Shown here one piece after another: positions 48,125-61,434 of a stretch of DNA of 64,000 nucleotides. The translations under genes were made by a program, and so were the position numbers. Source of the DNA: Nymphaea colorata (taxonomy: Eukaryota > Streptophyta > Magnoliopsida > Nymphaeales > Nymphaeaceae). Every line of letters starts with the position of its first letter. The stretch's first letter is position 1. The notes beneath the pieces are model-generated. The model was not told where the DNA came from, searched no databases, and saw nothing but the letters and a program-made list of their open reading frames with translations. The DNA is taken from positions 16,230,106 through 16,294,105 of the forward strand of contig NC_045141.1 in NCBI RefSeq assembly GCF_008831285.2, given 5' to 3'.

Positions 48125-49094
48125 CTAGAGGTAAATATTGGTGCTTTTGTTCTTGTAGAATTCAATGACCCAGAAATTGTAAGCGCAACATATGGCCTTG
48201 ATCCCTGTGAAACCAGCAGCCTTTGCCAAACCCTCAAACTCCTTCTCCGTCCTCTCCTTCCCTCCATGATTTAGTGCCAACATCAAGAGATCAAGCTGAA
48301 ATACAGCAGATGTGCTTAAACTGTTATCTACAGTCTGCGGGGCAACCATCTCCGCAATAATCACCTTGCCGTTCTCTGGCAGTGCATTCCAACAATTCTC
48401 TAGCAGCTTCAGGCAATGATCATCATCCCAGTCATGAAGGATCCACTGCCACACGTAGATATTGATCACGGAGTCTTAAAATGATAGATTAGTTAACTTG
48501 TTTGGCACTTAATTTTTCAAGTCATGTGTGTGTCTATATATATATAGAGACTACAGTAACAATACAAAAATGGAGTCAACGATAGTTGCGCAAAAGCAGA
48601 AAACAAAACAATAGTTGTGCAGACATAAGATAAAAAGCAAGGGAATATGGGATACTTTAACTCTAATTCATTGTGAACCAGACAATGGGCAAACAAATAA
48701 AGGGCCACAGCACTCCAACCGAGTAGCTGCAGCAGTAGGGATACATGTGCATATGGGTCTCCCTACTTTTTCCAAAACAAAGTGTACTGCAGTAAAACTA
48801 TCAATCATGGGGAACTTTGTCTTTTCCTATTTTATGCAAATCAGAATAATGGACAAAGAATAAAAGGGCATATTCTTGTAAAACAGTGTTCTAGGATCTA
48901 TAGAATAAGTTTTTTTCTGACCCGTCTATGCAAACAAACAAACATAACCTTCAATTGCCCTATGATGATTCTTTATGTGTGTCAAATAATTGGCAAAAGG
49001 TTAAACTGTTCCAAAAGAACATGCAATAATTATCTTCCTATAAAACAATGTGTTCTAGCGAACAAGCAACGAGGCCACAGAAAAAGCAGCCCCT

Positions 49095-49129
<35 letters not shown>

Positions 49130-50789
49130 GATTAATATACAAACCTTCATAAAGATGGCATCGCCTGATTGCACGCTGGCAAACATGTCACCTCCAACAT
49201 GTTGGACGCCTACATTGATGACAGCAGAAAGTAACAACCATGAGCAGCTTATGTACACAACAATTGGCATAATTGTTCGTTTGCCCCTAAATGTTGTGCT
49301 CGAGTTTGGGACTAACACATGAGCTCGTTTGATTTGTTGAACATTGATTTCATCAATGAGCCGAACCCAAGATCAACTTCTAGGAGAATATACATCTTGT
49401 CCAATAAATTTCATAAACATCTAAAAAGTATAAATAGAATTATAAAACTAATGACATATATGTACAAGAATATTTTCATTTGATACATGAATGAGAGGTA
49501 AGCGGGCAGATTGCCTTCATTCATATTTTATTCACATAATTAGACGAAACAAACTGAGCTTTGCCTAGAAAGTAAACCTATTCGAGCGCAATCCACGAGA
49601 CACTTTACTTCATGTTCTTGTGGATGTCTTTGGCAATACCGCGACTGAATTTCATGAAAATCTTCATTTTGATGAAAATGAAAGGTAATTATTTATATCA
49701 TGAATAATGTTCTCATAGTTTTTGAAAATTTTGAATATTATCCTAATTAAACATGACCATCATATGATCATCTCTACAAATGTCGGCTATTTGAATTATT
49801 TTCCTTCCATCTTTTTCCAATTAAAAAGAAAAACTGGCATCAAATTTGACACATACCAGGGAAATTTGGGGCCTCTTGAACGACATGTGGTAAGTCGAAG
49901 TTGAAGCCCTTGATTTGCGGGTACGTCGCTGTGATGAGCCCCAAGTTGGTACCAGTCCCTCCCCCAACGTCCACCAGTGTGCGGAGGCCATGGAAGCCGG
50001 TGTAGATCTCCAGGATCTTGTTCATGATGATGGTCGAGTGATGTTGCATTCCCTTGTTGAACAGCCTATTGAAGCGTGGGTCCTTTCCATGGTAGTCAAA
50101 ACAGTTCATACCGTAGGCCCTCCGGAAGGGGATGCCGCCTTCCAGCACTGCGTCTTTGAGGTGATACCATGGCTCCACGTACACCTTGTCTAGCAACGTG
50201 AGAACCAGGGGACCCATGGAACCTCCATTCTCGTCTCCCAATAGGAACCTCGATTTGTCCCCCAGCCCATATCTCCTATTCATAACGTCCCCATCCACAG
50301 AATGTTATCCTCCCGAATATTATATAATATATGTTTTCTACAGTCACATGCTGAGTTCTTTCACTGGTCGTAATCATCAGATCATATACAGTAAAAGTTA
50401 AAGAGTTTAAAAAAAGACACTTCGTTTGGACATATATATATATAGAGAGAATGTTAGAGAGTTGATCACCATTTGGCATTGCAGTCATGGTTGTTGTTGG
50501 TAATGGTGGTGGTGGAGCAGGTGAGAATTGAGTGGCTGGCAAGTAGTCGGAGGAGGCGCTCTAGCAGGGCCGGTGCATCTGGATTCTTGGCAGACAATCG
50601 GTCAGCTATCTCATGCGATGTAAGCAGTGGGATTCCCTCCTGCTGATGGGCTTTCGCCATCACCTCCAAGAGGCCCATCTCTATAGCAGCCTTGAGGGCC
50701 ATGGGCAGCACGGAACCGCTCACCAAGTGCCATGCTGACAAGCATGCTTGCTCGTCCAGCCCATTGTTGTTGCTCATGAGCGGATGCAT
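48125..50789 (-). CDS. Caffeate-type O-methyltransferase (COMT-like, 374 aa)
   Basis: Exons are 50470-50789, 49857-50275, 49145-49209 and 48125-48445; phases 2, 1 and 0 close exactly, and four exons with a short third exon is the usual COMT pattern. The N-terminal dimerisation domain starts [20 protein letters not shown]. The SAM-binding motif [12 protein letters not shown] starts at about residue 207. His272 (WILHDW), Glu300 (IIAE) and Glu332 ([10 protein letters not shown]) match the alfalfa COMT catalytic trio, each shifted by three. The enzyme should methylate a phenolic hydroxyl with SAM in the cytosol. The substrate-pocket segment reads LTLLDK where lignin COMTs have MNQDK, so the substrate may differ. 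A polyadenylation signal (AATAAA, reverse strand) lies at about 48050-48055. The start Met is the first ATG in the exon frame. Confidence 0.93.
49098..49127. repeat. (GA)n microsatellite in the third OMT intron
   Basis: About 14 GA units, 18 bp downstream (gene sense) of the exon 3 donor. Confidence 0.9.
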
Positions 50790-51040
50790 GGCTGTCCACT
50801 TATCTGCTAGATGGAAGACAATAGTAATAGAGTCGAAGAATTTGTGCAGCAATTGTGAAGCAAGTGAGAATTTGTGAAGCAATACTATGAAGAAGGTTGA
50901 TCACCTGATCTTGTATATACTTCGCCTGAAACCTCTACAAATGATAGCTCGAGTATGGGACCCTCTTTGACTTCTTTCAATCTTGGAAGCTGAAGGTCTT
51001 TAGGTTGAACTTGACTCCCCACAGGGCCTGACATCCTACT

Positions 51041-51049
51041 CTTTATAGA
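51041..51049 (-). promoter_or_regulatory. Candidate TATA box of the O-methyltransferase gene
   Basis: TCTATAAAG on the reverse strand, about 250 bp upstream of the start codon at 50789. No competing TATA-like element with better context was seen nearer the gene. Direct evidence is lacking. Confidence 0.35.
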
Positions 51050-51528
51050 CAAGTCCAGTTATGACCTATGGGCGACCATAGTTGCCTAATTTCAAAGTTT
51101 CCTCACATACATTGATGAATTATGCCAAAGAAAAGATGAGGCATATGTGGCGCATTGTCAGCCATACGTACCAAAAATATCTAAGCAACTTGTGGGCGGG
51201 GGACGAAGGTTTTTCTTTTCTCCTCCTTACTTGAAGAAGCGACCATGAAAATTAGTTAAGATTCGATAGTAACTTGTCCGGCTGCTGCGGAAATGTAATG
51301 AATGATGTTCACATGGCCATTAACTCATGTTCAATACATTGACATATTAATTTCTTGAGTGACTGATCATTATACATATTCTTTCAATTTCTCTACGAGA
51401 ACAGTTGGCAATGCATGATTGCATTGAACTGTGTGAATGGACCGAACTCCGTAGGGCTTACTCCCCTCTCTCTCTTTCTCTCTTACCGATGCATTGCATT
51501 GAATTTGAACAGAACTTGGTATGGTCAG

Positions 51529-51562
<34 letters not shown>

Positions 51563-52724
51563 CGATGTCTCGTTCAGATTGACAAGACAAAGGATTTATG
51601 GAAACTGATATGTAAATAAAGAGAACCGGCTGCCTACTCAATGTGCCTTGCATCTATAAACATACTGCACACACGCACACTGAAAATTAACTTGCGGTTG
51701 CCGGTATTTTTCCAACATATATACTATTATCGCTTAATTTACCTGTTTCAAGGTTTTTCCTAACATGAGTTTTGGATGGTAATATTTTCTTTAATTAAAA
51801 AATGAGCATGTCCGATTATTTCAGCACCAGCATAGTGAAACTGTGACTTACAAAGAGCGAAAGTTGAATGCTATGTATAATGCTTGTAAAGTCTGGTAGA
51901 CAGAGTCGGCGCACCAGCATAAGGAGCCCCGTGCAGACATATGCGTGACCATAACTTTTTTTTAAAAAATGTAGCTACGTTTTTTTTTGTGTGAAGTTAT
52001 CAGATAACGGTTTCAATTAAACATCTGTTCCTCTCAGAAATGATTATTAATTAAAATCACAAGAATATAATTAAAAAAATTCAGCTAACAAATTTTCTTC
52101 TCAAGTTGGCACATGTTCATTCAAAACTCTTATTGAATAGTTTTTTATTATTATTTTTATATTATAATAAGGCTGGACAAAAGTTGGTCCTTTCACAGGC
52201 AAGTTGCCCATAAACTATTCCTTCATTTCCAAGATTCATTGTTTTAAAAAACCAATACAAGGTTTCTATTTGATGGTTTCGACTCCAATGTCTTTTTTTG
52301 CGTTCCCGAGAAGAAAGCAAACTCGAATTTCTAAAAGCACAAATATTTTTAACAAATTGTGTGCTTGGGGCCAATGGACGTCGCTTGATATGTGGCTTAA
52401 ATACTTCTTGCATTACAACTTCTTGATTGTTTGTTTCATTATAAACTTATTCTAAAGCCTCATGTGCCCAAAATATGCATCATTGGTCGATCCATTGCTT
52501 CTTCCCGACCTCTCTTTCCAAAATATGTACAACATATAACAAAACATAGATGCAGTCTACGCATTTGCGGGAAATGCAAATTTTAATGATGCAATTTGCA
52601 AAACTAGGGTTTCATTCCCTACTATGCACCATCACTAAAATAATATTTTTCTCATTTTTCCATGTAAAATTCATTTTATTGAATAAACTTGTAAAGTTCA
52701 TTACAAAGGAAAAAAAGCAGGTAA

Positions 52725-52832
<108 letters not shown>

Positions 52833-53235
52833 CATTTAAAAAATTATTTCGCAAGCTCATAATTTTTTTGCTATTAAAATGATTTTCAGTTTAACGGGGT
52901 TTTCCACCGCCTAATACAAGCCAAAGCCCCTACCGTGGTACTCTTCATCTTTTTAGGATATAATTAGGATACAAAGCTGCTTTCAGTACTTTGAGCTGTT
53001 GTTCTCATTACATTTCTGGTATTAATAGTCTTTTTATTTTATTAGAGTGCATATAATTGAAGAATTTAAAAGAGATGATAATGACATACCAGCCCCTACT
53101 CACCTTTTGTGCCAACTCCTTTGAGATTGCTATTATATTTTGTCACGTCGACCAAAAAACCACCCCGGCCCAGTTCTTACAAGTCGGGCCTGGGCTTGGG
53201 CCAGTTCGGCCCAGCCCAATTTTTATAAAAAAATA

Positions 53236-53345
53236 TTTTTTAAATATAAAATATATTTTTAATATAAAATATATTTTTAATATAAAATATATTTTTAACA
53301 TAAAATTATATTTTTAATAATAAAATATATATTATTAATAATAAA
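53236..53345. repeat. Tandem 18-bp AT-rich repeat
   Basis: At least three near-identical units of TATAAAATATATTTTTAA, followed by degenerate units, within an M2-like element whose GGGCC-rich ends lie at about 53160-53220. Confidence 0.7.
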
Positions 53346-54355
53346 AATAATAATTGAGTTTTTCAACCACCATGGAGACTCCACCAGCGGCCCAGCTGGG
53401 CGCCACCCCTAAATTTGAAGCCATCTTTTTAGGCAAATAAAAGATCCTACGAAAACTGCGGAGGCACTTTTTCTATGCTGTTATTTTCTTTAACTAAATA
53501 ATAAGGTCGAGATGTCTAAGCCAAACCTGTGTCCCGTCAACGAAACTCAACGAATTAAGGTAAAATAAACGGACAAATTTGTTTTTAAATGTCCAATGGA
53601 AAGAATGGATTTGTCAACTAGAAAAAATGATAATATATACAGTGGATTTAATCGACGCGTCAATATGATTAAAGACCAACCTTGTTTTGGATATGCTTAA
53701 CTGGATCTGGTCAAAAGATTTGGATTCGATTACTGGTCAGATTCGAATTTTGGCGACCAGTTTCACAGTCGAACCCAAATCCAGGTCTTATATAACCTTG
53801 ATCGTCGGATAAAATCTGACAAACTAAAAAGCAATAAATTTCGACGCATCGTTACCCCATTTATATCGATTTCAGATGATTTTAATCTTTCTCTTTTGTA
53901 ATGTCCAAACTAAATGACATGATTGGCGATCGACCAGCTGTTTGTTAATTAAACTATGTAAGCCAAAGATATCAAATTGCATTGACCATCTAACAATTTA
54001 ATAAGTTCATCTAGGGCAACGAGTTAGGCATACATACGTAGGTCATTGTATCATACAAGTCATATATGTTACAATAATATGACCTCTAACTAGTGCTCAC
54101 CGGGATTTCTCGGCCCACCGGGATTCCAGGCAATGAGCTTGATGACCTCTCCGGTCACTTGAAATAATAATTTTTTTTTTAAGAAACTGATTAGTACTTC
54201 ACATTATTTGAACTTGACTATATGATTTTTTTGTGTCGGTATGGTTAATAATTAAAATACAAGATGAAAAAAATTAAAAAGACTATAAAATATATTTCTT
54301 TTTAAATAAAATACCATATATTTGCTTCCTTTACTACGCACGGTAAACTCGGCGC

Positions 54356-56008
54356 TCAGTAAAGGGAGTGAGGGAGGCGTGGAGAGAAGAGAACATGAAG
54401 CATAGTTGTTTGCCCAAAAGGCTTGGACTCTTCAAACACGGTTTCTGGATGCAGCTCCATGTCAAAGCTGTGGAGAAGACGGGCGAGCACAATGTATACC
54501 GATCTTAATGAAAATGAAATTCCCGGGCACACCCTGCGGCCTGACCCAAACGGAATCAACTGGAAATGCTGGCCCCCAACATCCACGTCACTTTCCAAAA
54601 ACCTCTCCGGCTGAAACTCGGCGTGGTCCGGCCACACCCTCGGGTCACGCTGTATCTTCCATGCATTGACCACTAGCATGGTGCCGGCCGGAACGCCAAA
54701 GCCACCAATTTGGCAGTCCTCCCTGGCTTCTCTTGGAGGCAGCAATGGTGTCGGTGGGCGAAGTCTGAGACTCTCCTTGACCACTGCTTGAAGATACACC
54801 AATTTTTTGATATCGGATTCATCCACAATCCTGCCTTTGCCGACTGCTTTGTCCAACTCATCTTGGGCCTTCTTCAGTGCCTGGGGATTGAGTAACAGCA
54901 GGTGTAATGTCTGGATCAAGGTGGCTGATGTGGTGTCGTTTCCCCCAATTATCATTGCCTGAAAGGATGTAAAAAAGAAAAAAACCTCTATGTCAATTAT
55001 TCAAGCATTCCATTCAAGGGCATTTAGCAAAAGGAATACTAACTCTGTTCCAAAGATCAGAAAAGATTCATATAACGCTAAAATGTATGAATTTGCTCCA
55101 ACCTGCCAATCTTTTGAACATATTCATGAATCTTGTTTTTGTAACCCAGCTGATCTCACATGGCACCATTGGATCTAACCAGTAGCTTGGAAGATAGCCA
55201 AAAATCTATACTACAAGACGTCCAAGCATAGTTAAATGAAACGAAATACGACTCCATCAGTGAAAAAAATTAGAAATGTGAATACATATTTAAACTTGAT
55301 AGTACTCATCAAAGTAATGCACACATGCTCATTATTCATTTTTCTCATTATTCACAACTCTGTAATTCGAGTGAGTTTTTCAAACTTAAGCAAATATTTT
55401 GAAAGTAAATTTGACCAGAGTAGACAAATCTCCATCGATCACTTTCTAGTCCGTTGAAATTATGAAAAGGTAATTCATTTGGTCCATTGATTAAGTAACC
55501 GTTTTTACTACTTGACAATTTTCATTAGTCTAATAATTATTGTTTACTTTCCCAATCAGTTGATCAAACCCACCACCCCGAATGAATATTCATACCCAAT
55601 TAGAAATCCAAATCCTATTCAACAAATAACAAATAATGAATGAGTTTTTACCAGTGCCGTCGTCTTCACCACCATATCGGCGTCCGGGTCCTCCCCTACA
55701 AGTGACAGCAGGACATCGATGAAGTCATGGTCCCCCTCCCGGAAACCGGATACGTTTTGCCGGCGATGCTCTGCCACGCAGCGGCCGATGAGAACGTCCA
55801 AATTCCCGGCCACCCTCTTCATGGCAGCGATACAGCCATTGATGTCGAGAAAGTCGAGAAAAGGAAGAAAATCAGACACCACGAAGGCCACGAGAAGGAC
55901 CAGCATCTCCCTCGTGCAGTGCGCTGTCTCTCGCGCCTTCGAGTCGTCCTCCGAGCCTCCCACGACGTAGCCAGCCCCTGCGGCAGTTCGGGTCACCGTG
56001 TGAAGGAT
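54356..56008 (-). pseudogene. 5'-truncated CYP82-like cytochrome P450
   Basis: Exon 2 (54356-54958, 201 codons with stop) is intact: the I-helix IIGGNDTTSATL keeps the normal acid, followed by KESLRLRPPTP, FQPERF and the heme loop PFGSGRRVCPG. The 3' part of exon 1 (55652 to about 56008) is open and joins it in phase 0 (VVKTTAL to AMIIGG). P450 similarity stops at about LHTVTRTAAGAG; some 187 N-terminal codons, including the membrane anchor and C-helix, are missing and replaced by AT-rich repeat DNA. It belongs to a different CYP82 branch from the tandem genes at the left of the window. No upstream N-terminal exon was found up to 59 kb. Confidence 0.85.
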
Positions 56009-56084
56009 ACCACAGCGGCAGCCGCAAGGGTAAGGGTAGGAACTTTTTTGTCCGCCGCTAAGTAGGAACGTTTTTACTGGAGGA

Positions 56085-56285
56085 ATAGAACTATAGTCTT
56101 AAAACTTTAACAAAAATTAAAATGCAAATTTTTTAAATTAAAACTGAACTATAACTATGGTTTTAAATTCTTAACAAGAAGCAAAATGTAATTTTTCATA
56201 ATTTTTATATTAGTTAAAATAAAACGTTTAAAATTTACATAATTTTTTAAAATCTACCCGCCTGCCTTCACCCTTCACCACCCGG
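56085..56285. mobile_element. M1-like repeat at the P450 truncation point
   Basis: AGAACTATAGTCTTAAAACT, a related second block ACTATGGTTTTAAATTCTTA, and an AT-rich core resemble the M1 repeats at 1965-2160 and 3510-3715. It lies within 80 bp of the point where the P450 exon is cut. Confidence 0.4.
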
Positions 56286-56289
56286 TGCA

Positions 56290-57467
56290 TGGATTTTAAC
56301 TAAAAAGATCTCTAAATACAGATCATCGTGCTCTTAATAATAATTTGTGGTACTATAAAGCTTATATACATGAATTGTTTTGTATATATAATAAGAGTAG
56401 ATGCTTACTCTTGAAGATTAGTTTTTGATGTGCTGCTGTCTAAGTAAAAAAAAATTGAAGAAAATTATATCACGCCAGATATCATAAATAATGATATTTT
56501 GCTCATTTCAGAATAATATGAGCTACTTTGTGACTTTGTGAACAAGTGTCATGAACTAGACCCATTCTCCCACACTCAAAGAAGAAAGGGGCACAACGAT
56601 TTTGAGACAAAGTTGTTCAACTGTTAGCCACACAAGTTTCTTTTTTATGTATAAGAAATATAAAAACTGCAAGAAAAATATGGTTCCCTACCAAAATGGC
56701 GTGGTTACCTGATGTGTTCTTTGGTGTGGGAGGAAGCAGCGTAGTTCACAGGCCACCATCTACGCGTCTATGCGAGGAAGGTTCTCACGTCTTTGTCGAG
56801 AAACAACTTTCTGGTTTTTGCATTTTCGTCATTTTGGTGATTGGTCGGGCCCAGCTATTTTTGCAACGTCCGAAATAGATCGAATTGCATATGCACGCCA
56901 AAGTATAAAAAAAAAAATTGGAGGGATGGGGTATTTTTGAAATGTTTTTAAAAAGTTATGTTTATTTTAGTACTTTTTGATAATTTTTTTATCCTTTTAA
57001 AATGTTTTTGTAATTATAAACAAAAGTGTTGTTTTTGTAATTATAAACAAAAGTGTTTTGATCATTGCACATCACTATGTACAATTTTTTGTGCGTAGAA
57101 GTGTACACATAACCTGTTTCTGTAAGTAAATTGTGCAGATTGCGATGCATGTATACACCATGTTTCCGCCTTTCATATGCAATGTTAAGGAGTACAATTT
57201 TTTTCAAATATAGCAAAATCATTCGTCCAATAGGCAGTAATAAAGATATATTAGTTAAGAGCTTGTTGTGCCTGTTAAATACCAATGTTCTCATTTTTTT
57301 TCCCTATGCTTGTTAAATATCAATGTTGTTTTTTTTTTTTTTGTGCATCCAAGGTAATCAGTCTCTGTAATTTATAGCGGTACAATAAAAGGCAGCAAGA
57401 TTGATCGACCGGAGGCTGTAATCAATAGTTTAAAGACCAATCGGGCCTTTGGGATTTAACGAAATTA

Positions 57468-57537
<70 letters not shown>

Positions 57538-59200
57538 TCGCAAATATCCAACCAAACTATTAAAAAAACATTGGATATAAAAAAAATAATATCAGACTAA
57601 GAAATCAAATCGAATTTGGATTTAGGAAATGACATTCAATCGGACTCACTTGTCTCATTTATTGACATGGTGCATATAGATAAAATCTGCGAAGATTCTG
57701 TACAACGTTAAACGGGTAAAACAAGTTTCAAATGGTGGCCTACATGCTTTTCTCTCAAATAATAAAACCAGCACCATAAGAAAAGTGGAGTCCACTCCCG
57801 TATTCTTGGGATATCTAGATATGGAGATAAGGTTTTTATATTGCTTTCTAGTGAATGTCATTGCACATGCTTAAGATGTGAAAACTCCTTCGTTTGGGTA
57901 CAAGAGAAATCAAATTCCAAATCTAATTAAATCTGCTAAAACCTTACACTGGGGAGATTCAAATATGCCAAACACCGCATGTTGTGAGATAGCTACAAAT
58001 TAGAAATTCATAGTCATAATCACCATAAACGATTATTAAAAGTATCATTAACTGTTCTTCTATTACTATAAACATTGACTAATGCTTGCGTTGTAATTGT
58101 CTTTAGTAGTGACAGATTTTTTTATTTTTTGTCATCCAGTATCATCCGCCATCCCCAACAGATTTGAACCCCTTAGCACACTTAAAACACACTTTTCAGC
58201 GCAGAATTACTTTATGGTGTGTAGGTAATACTATTACATTCCAAATAGTTCATAGATCTATTAATGGTCTTTGTTGTTAGCTTACCATACTCTGATTGTT
58301 CGGCAAATCAAGCAACCATAATTTAATTCCAGGCCTTCCAAAGATTCCATACTGGGCTTCAGTATCTCTCTGATTTGAAGTGGGATAATGACGATAGTCA
58401 CTTTTCGAATCACAAATCAATGAACTTGAATTGATAATGAAAAAACACAGTTGTAATCTAAGGACAACTCACATTAGCTTTTTCTTTCAATTCTCGAAAA
58501 AAAGAAGAAGCCTAATCACCCAAAGTGAGGTATCTATACCTCCACCCAATTAAAATGATAGAAAAATGATCAATAAAATGAAAAATGGATCGAAAGTATA
58601 ATAAAGGGTACAAAACATGATGAGTGGATCCAAAATGAATAAACAAAGCCCGGGAGGGGCAGAACCTGTGTCTCCTTTCCCCCTTTCTCTCATGCATAGG
58701 CCTTCTCACTTGCACTTGCTCGTCCTGAGCTTGGACCTGCACATGGATTCTTGAAGGAGCTTTCGACGGGATCTCTGCACACAACATGCGAGTCTGGATC
58801 TTCCAGGTCCCTTTAGTTCGCCTTGTGTTAGAGGTCCAAATATTTCTTTGGGAGGTCTCCTCTCCTCCCACCTACAGCTGCCCAAATCCTATCCTCCTCT
58901 TGATTGTGACAAAAAGAAAATAGAGCTTTTAGAGAGATTTACCGACAAGCTTGAGCATTCACTTCTTAACCATGGTGAAAAACTTCTTGCCCTCTATATA
59001 CGAGAATATCATCGGCATAGAGTATAGAGAAGATGCATGGTTTTCAAATTCCTTTTACATTAAAAACAATGGATCTAGGATGATTTGAGGTGTGGAACTC
59101 AAATCAGCTCAGATTTTGGATTTGTGACAAATAATGTTGAAGATTATTCATAATGAATTTTATAAATTCTGCTTATATGACTCAACTTCCATGCTGGAAA
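56290..59200. other. Gene-free spacer
   Basis: Contains a 27-bp direct repeat (TTTTTGTAATTATAAACAAA...) twice at about 57004-57058 and a compound (TC)n(TA)n microsatellite at 57470-57534. A GTGTACACATAACC motif near 57100 resembles CACATAACCAGCTTC motifs at 1139, 2948, 13787 and 36960, perhaps the end of another dispersed element. No gene is supported; the 119-codon minus-strand frame at 58512-58871 has no recognisable motif. Confidence 0.45.
57470..57534. repeat. Compound (TC)n(TA)n microsatellite
   Basis: About 11 TC units then about 21 TA units. Confidence 0.95.
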
Positions 59201-59204
59201 TATC

Positions 59205-60289
59205 TGTTAGACGACCTGTCATGTTGTAAGGTTGTGTCAAAATATCCCTCATAGGATTGATGATGAGGCAGATTGCGGAAGCCGCCAGAACTATTCTGTT
59301 TCTCTTGGAACCTCATTGTAATATATCTTTCATCAAAATATTAAAGTTTTTTTTTTTTTTATTTCCGTTCATTATTTTTCAGCAGTGTATAAATATCCAT
59401 TCATCAAATGAATGAAACGTGAGGCTGTCTTCACTTGCCTTAAACTTTTCATACTTAGGTTTCATTAAACTCTGTCCACATGGTATTAGAGCAATTGCAG
59501 CTTTTGTGCAAAGTCTGCCGCACCTGATTTTTTGCAGGCTCTTTTTAGTCTTGCATCCTTCCTTCCAATCTGCGATACATTTAATCTCTATAGATTCCTT
59601 GCTAATTTTATCTTTGGCACTGTATTGCATTGGTTTTTTTGCTACTGCTATACACTATTTTCATTATGGCTCAAAACGCACCCTTGATTCTGACCGATAA
59701 TTCAAATGCCATCGATATTTCAAATCCCTTTTATTTGCACCATTCAGACAACCCCAGTGTTGTACTTGTGTCCCAACCGCTCACAGGAGATAACAATCCC
59801 ACATGGAGAAGGTCCATGACAATGCTGCTTTCTGCTAAAAACAAGTTAGGATTTGTCAATGGTAGTATTCCTCAACCTCTTGTCTGAGCACTGGAGTATC
59901 ATTCGTGGGTGCAATACAATAACTTGGTTCTCTTGTGGATCATTAACTCATTATCAAAGGAACGGGGGAGTAGTATTATCTATGCCACTATTCCGAGGGA
60001 GATCTGGCTGGACCTGCAAGAAAGTTTTTACACAAAGTATGGCTCCCCGTAAGTTCCAATTGAAGTATGAAATTGATCGTATCTCTCAAGGTATGCTTTC
60101 TATTGCTGTTTATTTTACAAAATTGAAGGCATTGTAGAATGAGTTGGGATCATATGAACATTTGCCACCATGCACATGTGGTGCGTTGAAGCAAGCATTT
60201 GGTAGACTACAAGAAGAAAAGGTAATACAGTTTTTGATGGGCTTGAATCAGGCATATAATGTGATTCATGGACAATTGTTGATTGATTC
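59205..60289 (+). mobile_element. Truncated Ty1/copia element: 5' LTR, primer site and partial gag
   Basis: A probable LTR of 276 bp (59205-59480) runs from TGTTAGACGACC to TCTGTCCACA and is followed at once by TGGTATTAGAGC, an initiator tRNA-Met type primer site. The gag part from 59657 reads NPFYLHHSDNPS, LTGDNNPTWRRSMTML and LGFVNGSIPQPL, then, after frame shifts, YTKYGSP, CTCGALK and VIQFLMGLNQAYN. The element breaks off at about 60289, exactly where the second segmental-duplication copy begins; no protease, integrase, RT or 3' LTR remains in the window. It is a different lineage from the element at 39561. Confidence 0.82.
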
Positions 60290-61434
60290 AGTCTTCCTCT
60301 TAGTATTGTATAATTTTATGTCAGCAGCAACTAAAATGGCTAATAAATCCAACACATCTCGTCAGCATGTTTGTTTCTTCCAGATAGATATAGATTTAGT
60401 TAGACCACCTTGTAATCTCGAGTACGGAAAGTGCATTTTGTGTTGAATATTTGTCAATACTATTTAGTTAGATCACCTTGTAATATTTTGTGTTGAAGGC
60501 GGTGTTCAGAACCTGTGATATATCTGAAATCTACATGGCAGGACAGGGTCATGAAAATGTACTTCAATAAAGGAAAGTGGACACACAAAACCCTCTGCAA
60601 GTGCTTTTCAAGTTCCTCATTCTCTGTCCATCTTCTTAAGTTTTTTTTCATGCCCAGCCTGCTTTAGTTATAGTATCAATCTTGGCAATTTGTTTGCAGT
60701 GTTGTTTTCCATTACAGTAACATCTCATGGACTGTTTTCAGGAAATTCCTAGTTTTAGGACATCAAAAGTTATAAGAAATAAGACAATAGCTTCGCTGTC
60801 CTTGCCTTAACTGTGGTAGAAAGCCAGTTATTTTCATGAAGAGATTACGTTCCAGAGGCTGGCCCTAGACAGTGCAACATTGACCTTGAAATTTGTGCAA
60901 CAATCCAGAAAGAATTATGTTGTTTTCCTTCTATATGGTAGTAATGATACAGGGCCACCTAATCTTTGCTCTCAAGCACAGGGCTTGTTCATACTTGGGA
61001 AACTTAGTTCTCAAGTTAGTTGGGGTGGGGTGTTGGGAAGTTACTTGTCAACACCGTCAAACTATTTTCACTTTTGAGAATGTTGATGTGGACCTTGTGC
61101 TAGACAAAGTTCGTCATCTTATATCAATTACAAATTTGATGGTGGACACCTTGGCTTTCAATTGGGAATCCAGAAGAACATACATTATGCAGCTTGGACT
61201 CCTCTTAATTTTTGGAAAGTTGCCAAGTTGGTGACAAGAAAGTTGTTCCTTTTAAAGTTTTCTACAGCTAACAACTATAATCTAGACTACTTCAAGGAAA
61301 TTTTTCCACTGCACTATAGTTTGGTTTTATACAAGGCTACATATTGGTGACTGTTTTATACACATTCTGGTTTGGCTTGGTCAGCATTGTTCTATGTTTC
61401 CTTGGGATTTATCCTTTTTTCTTGTTGTACAGGT

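Larger units (their letters stand above)
45605..49095. repeat. Segmental duplication, copy 1
   Basis: From CAGTCTTCGTCTTAGTATTG onward the sequence matches 60290-64000 base by base with scattered substitutions and small indels, including pseudogene fragments, the microsatellite near 48005, and O-methyltransferase exon 4 plus most of its third intron. The second copy runs off the window, so the right end of the unit is unknown; coordinates here cover only the part with a visible partner. The two left edges are about 14.7 kb apart. Confidence 0.9.

Noticed and set aside
49100..49130. Regular repeats considered as a CRISPR array
   Set aside because: These and similar runs are dinucleotide microsatellites in a plant genome, without spacers.
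58512..58871. 119-codon minus-strand frame
   Set aside because: No motif, no plausible promoter or splice context, and low conservation of any recognisable kind; treated as chance.
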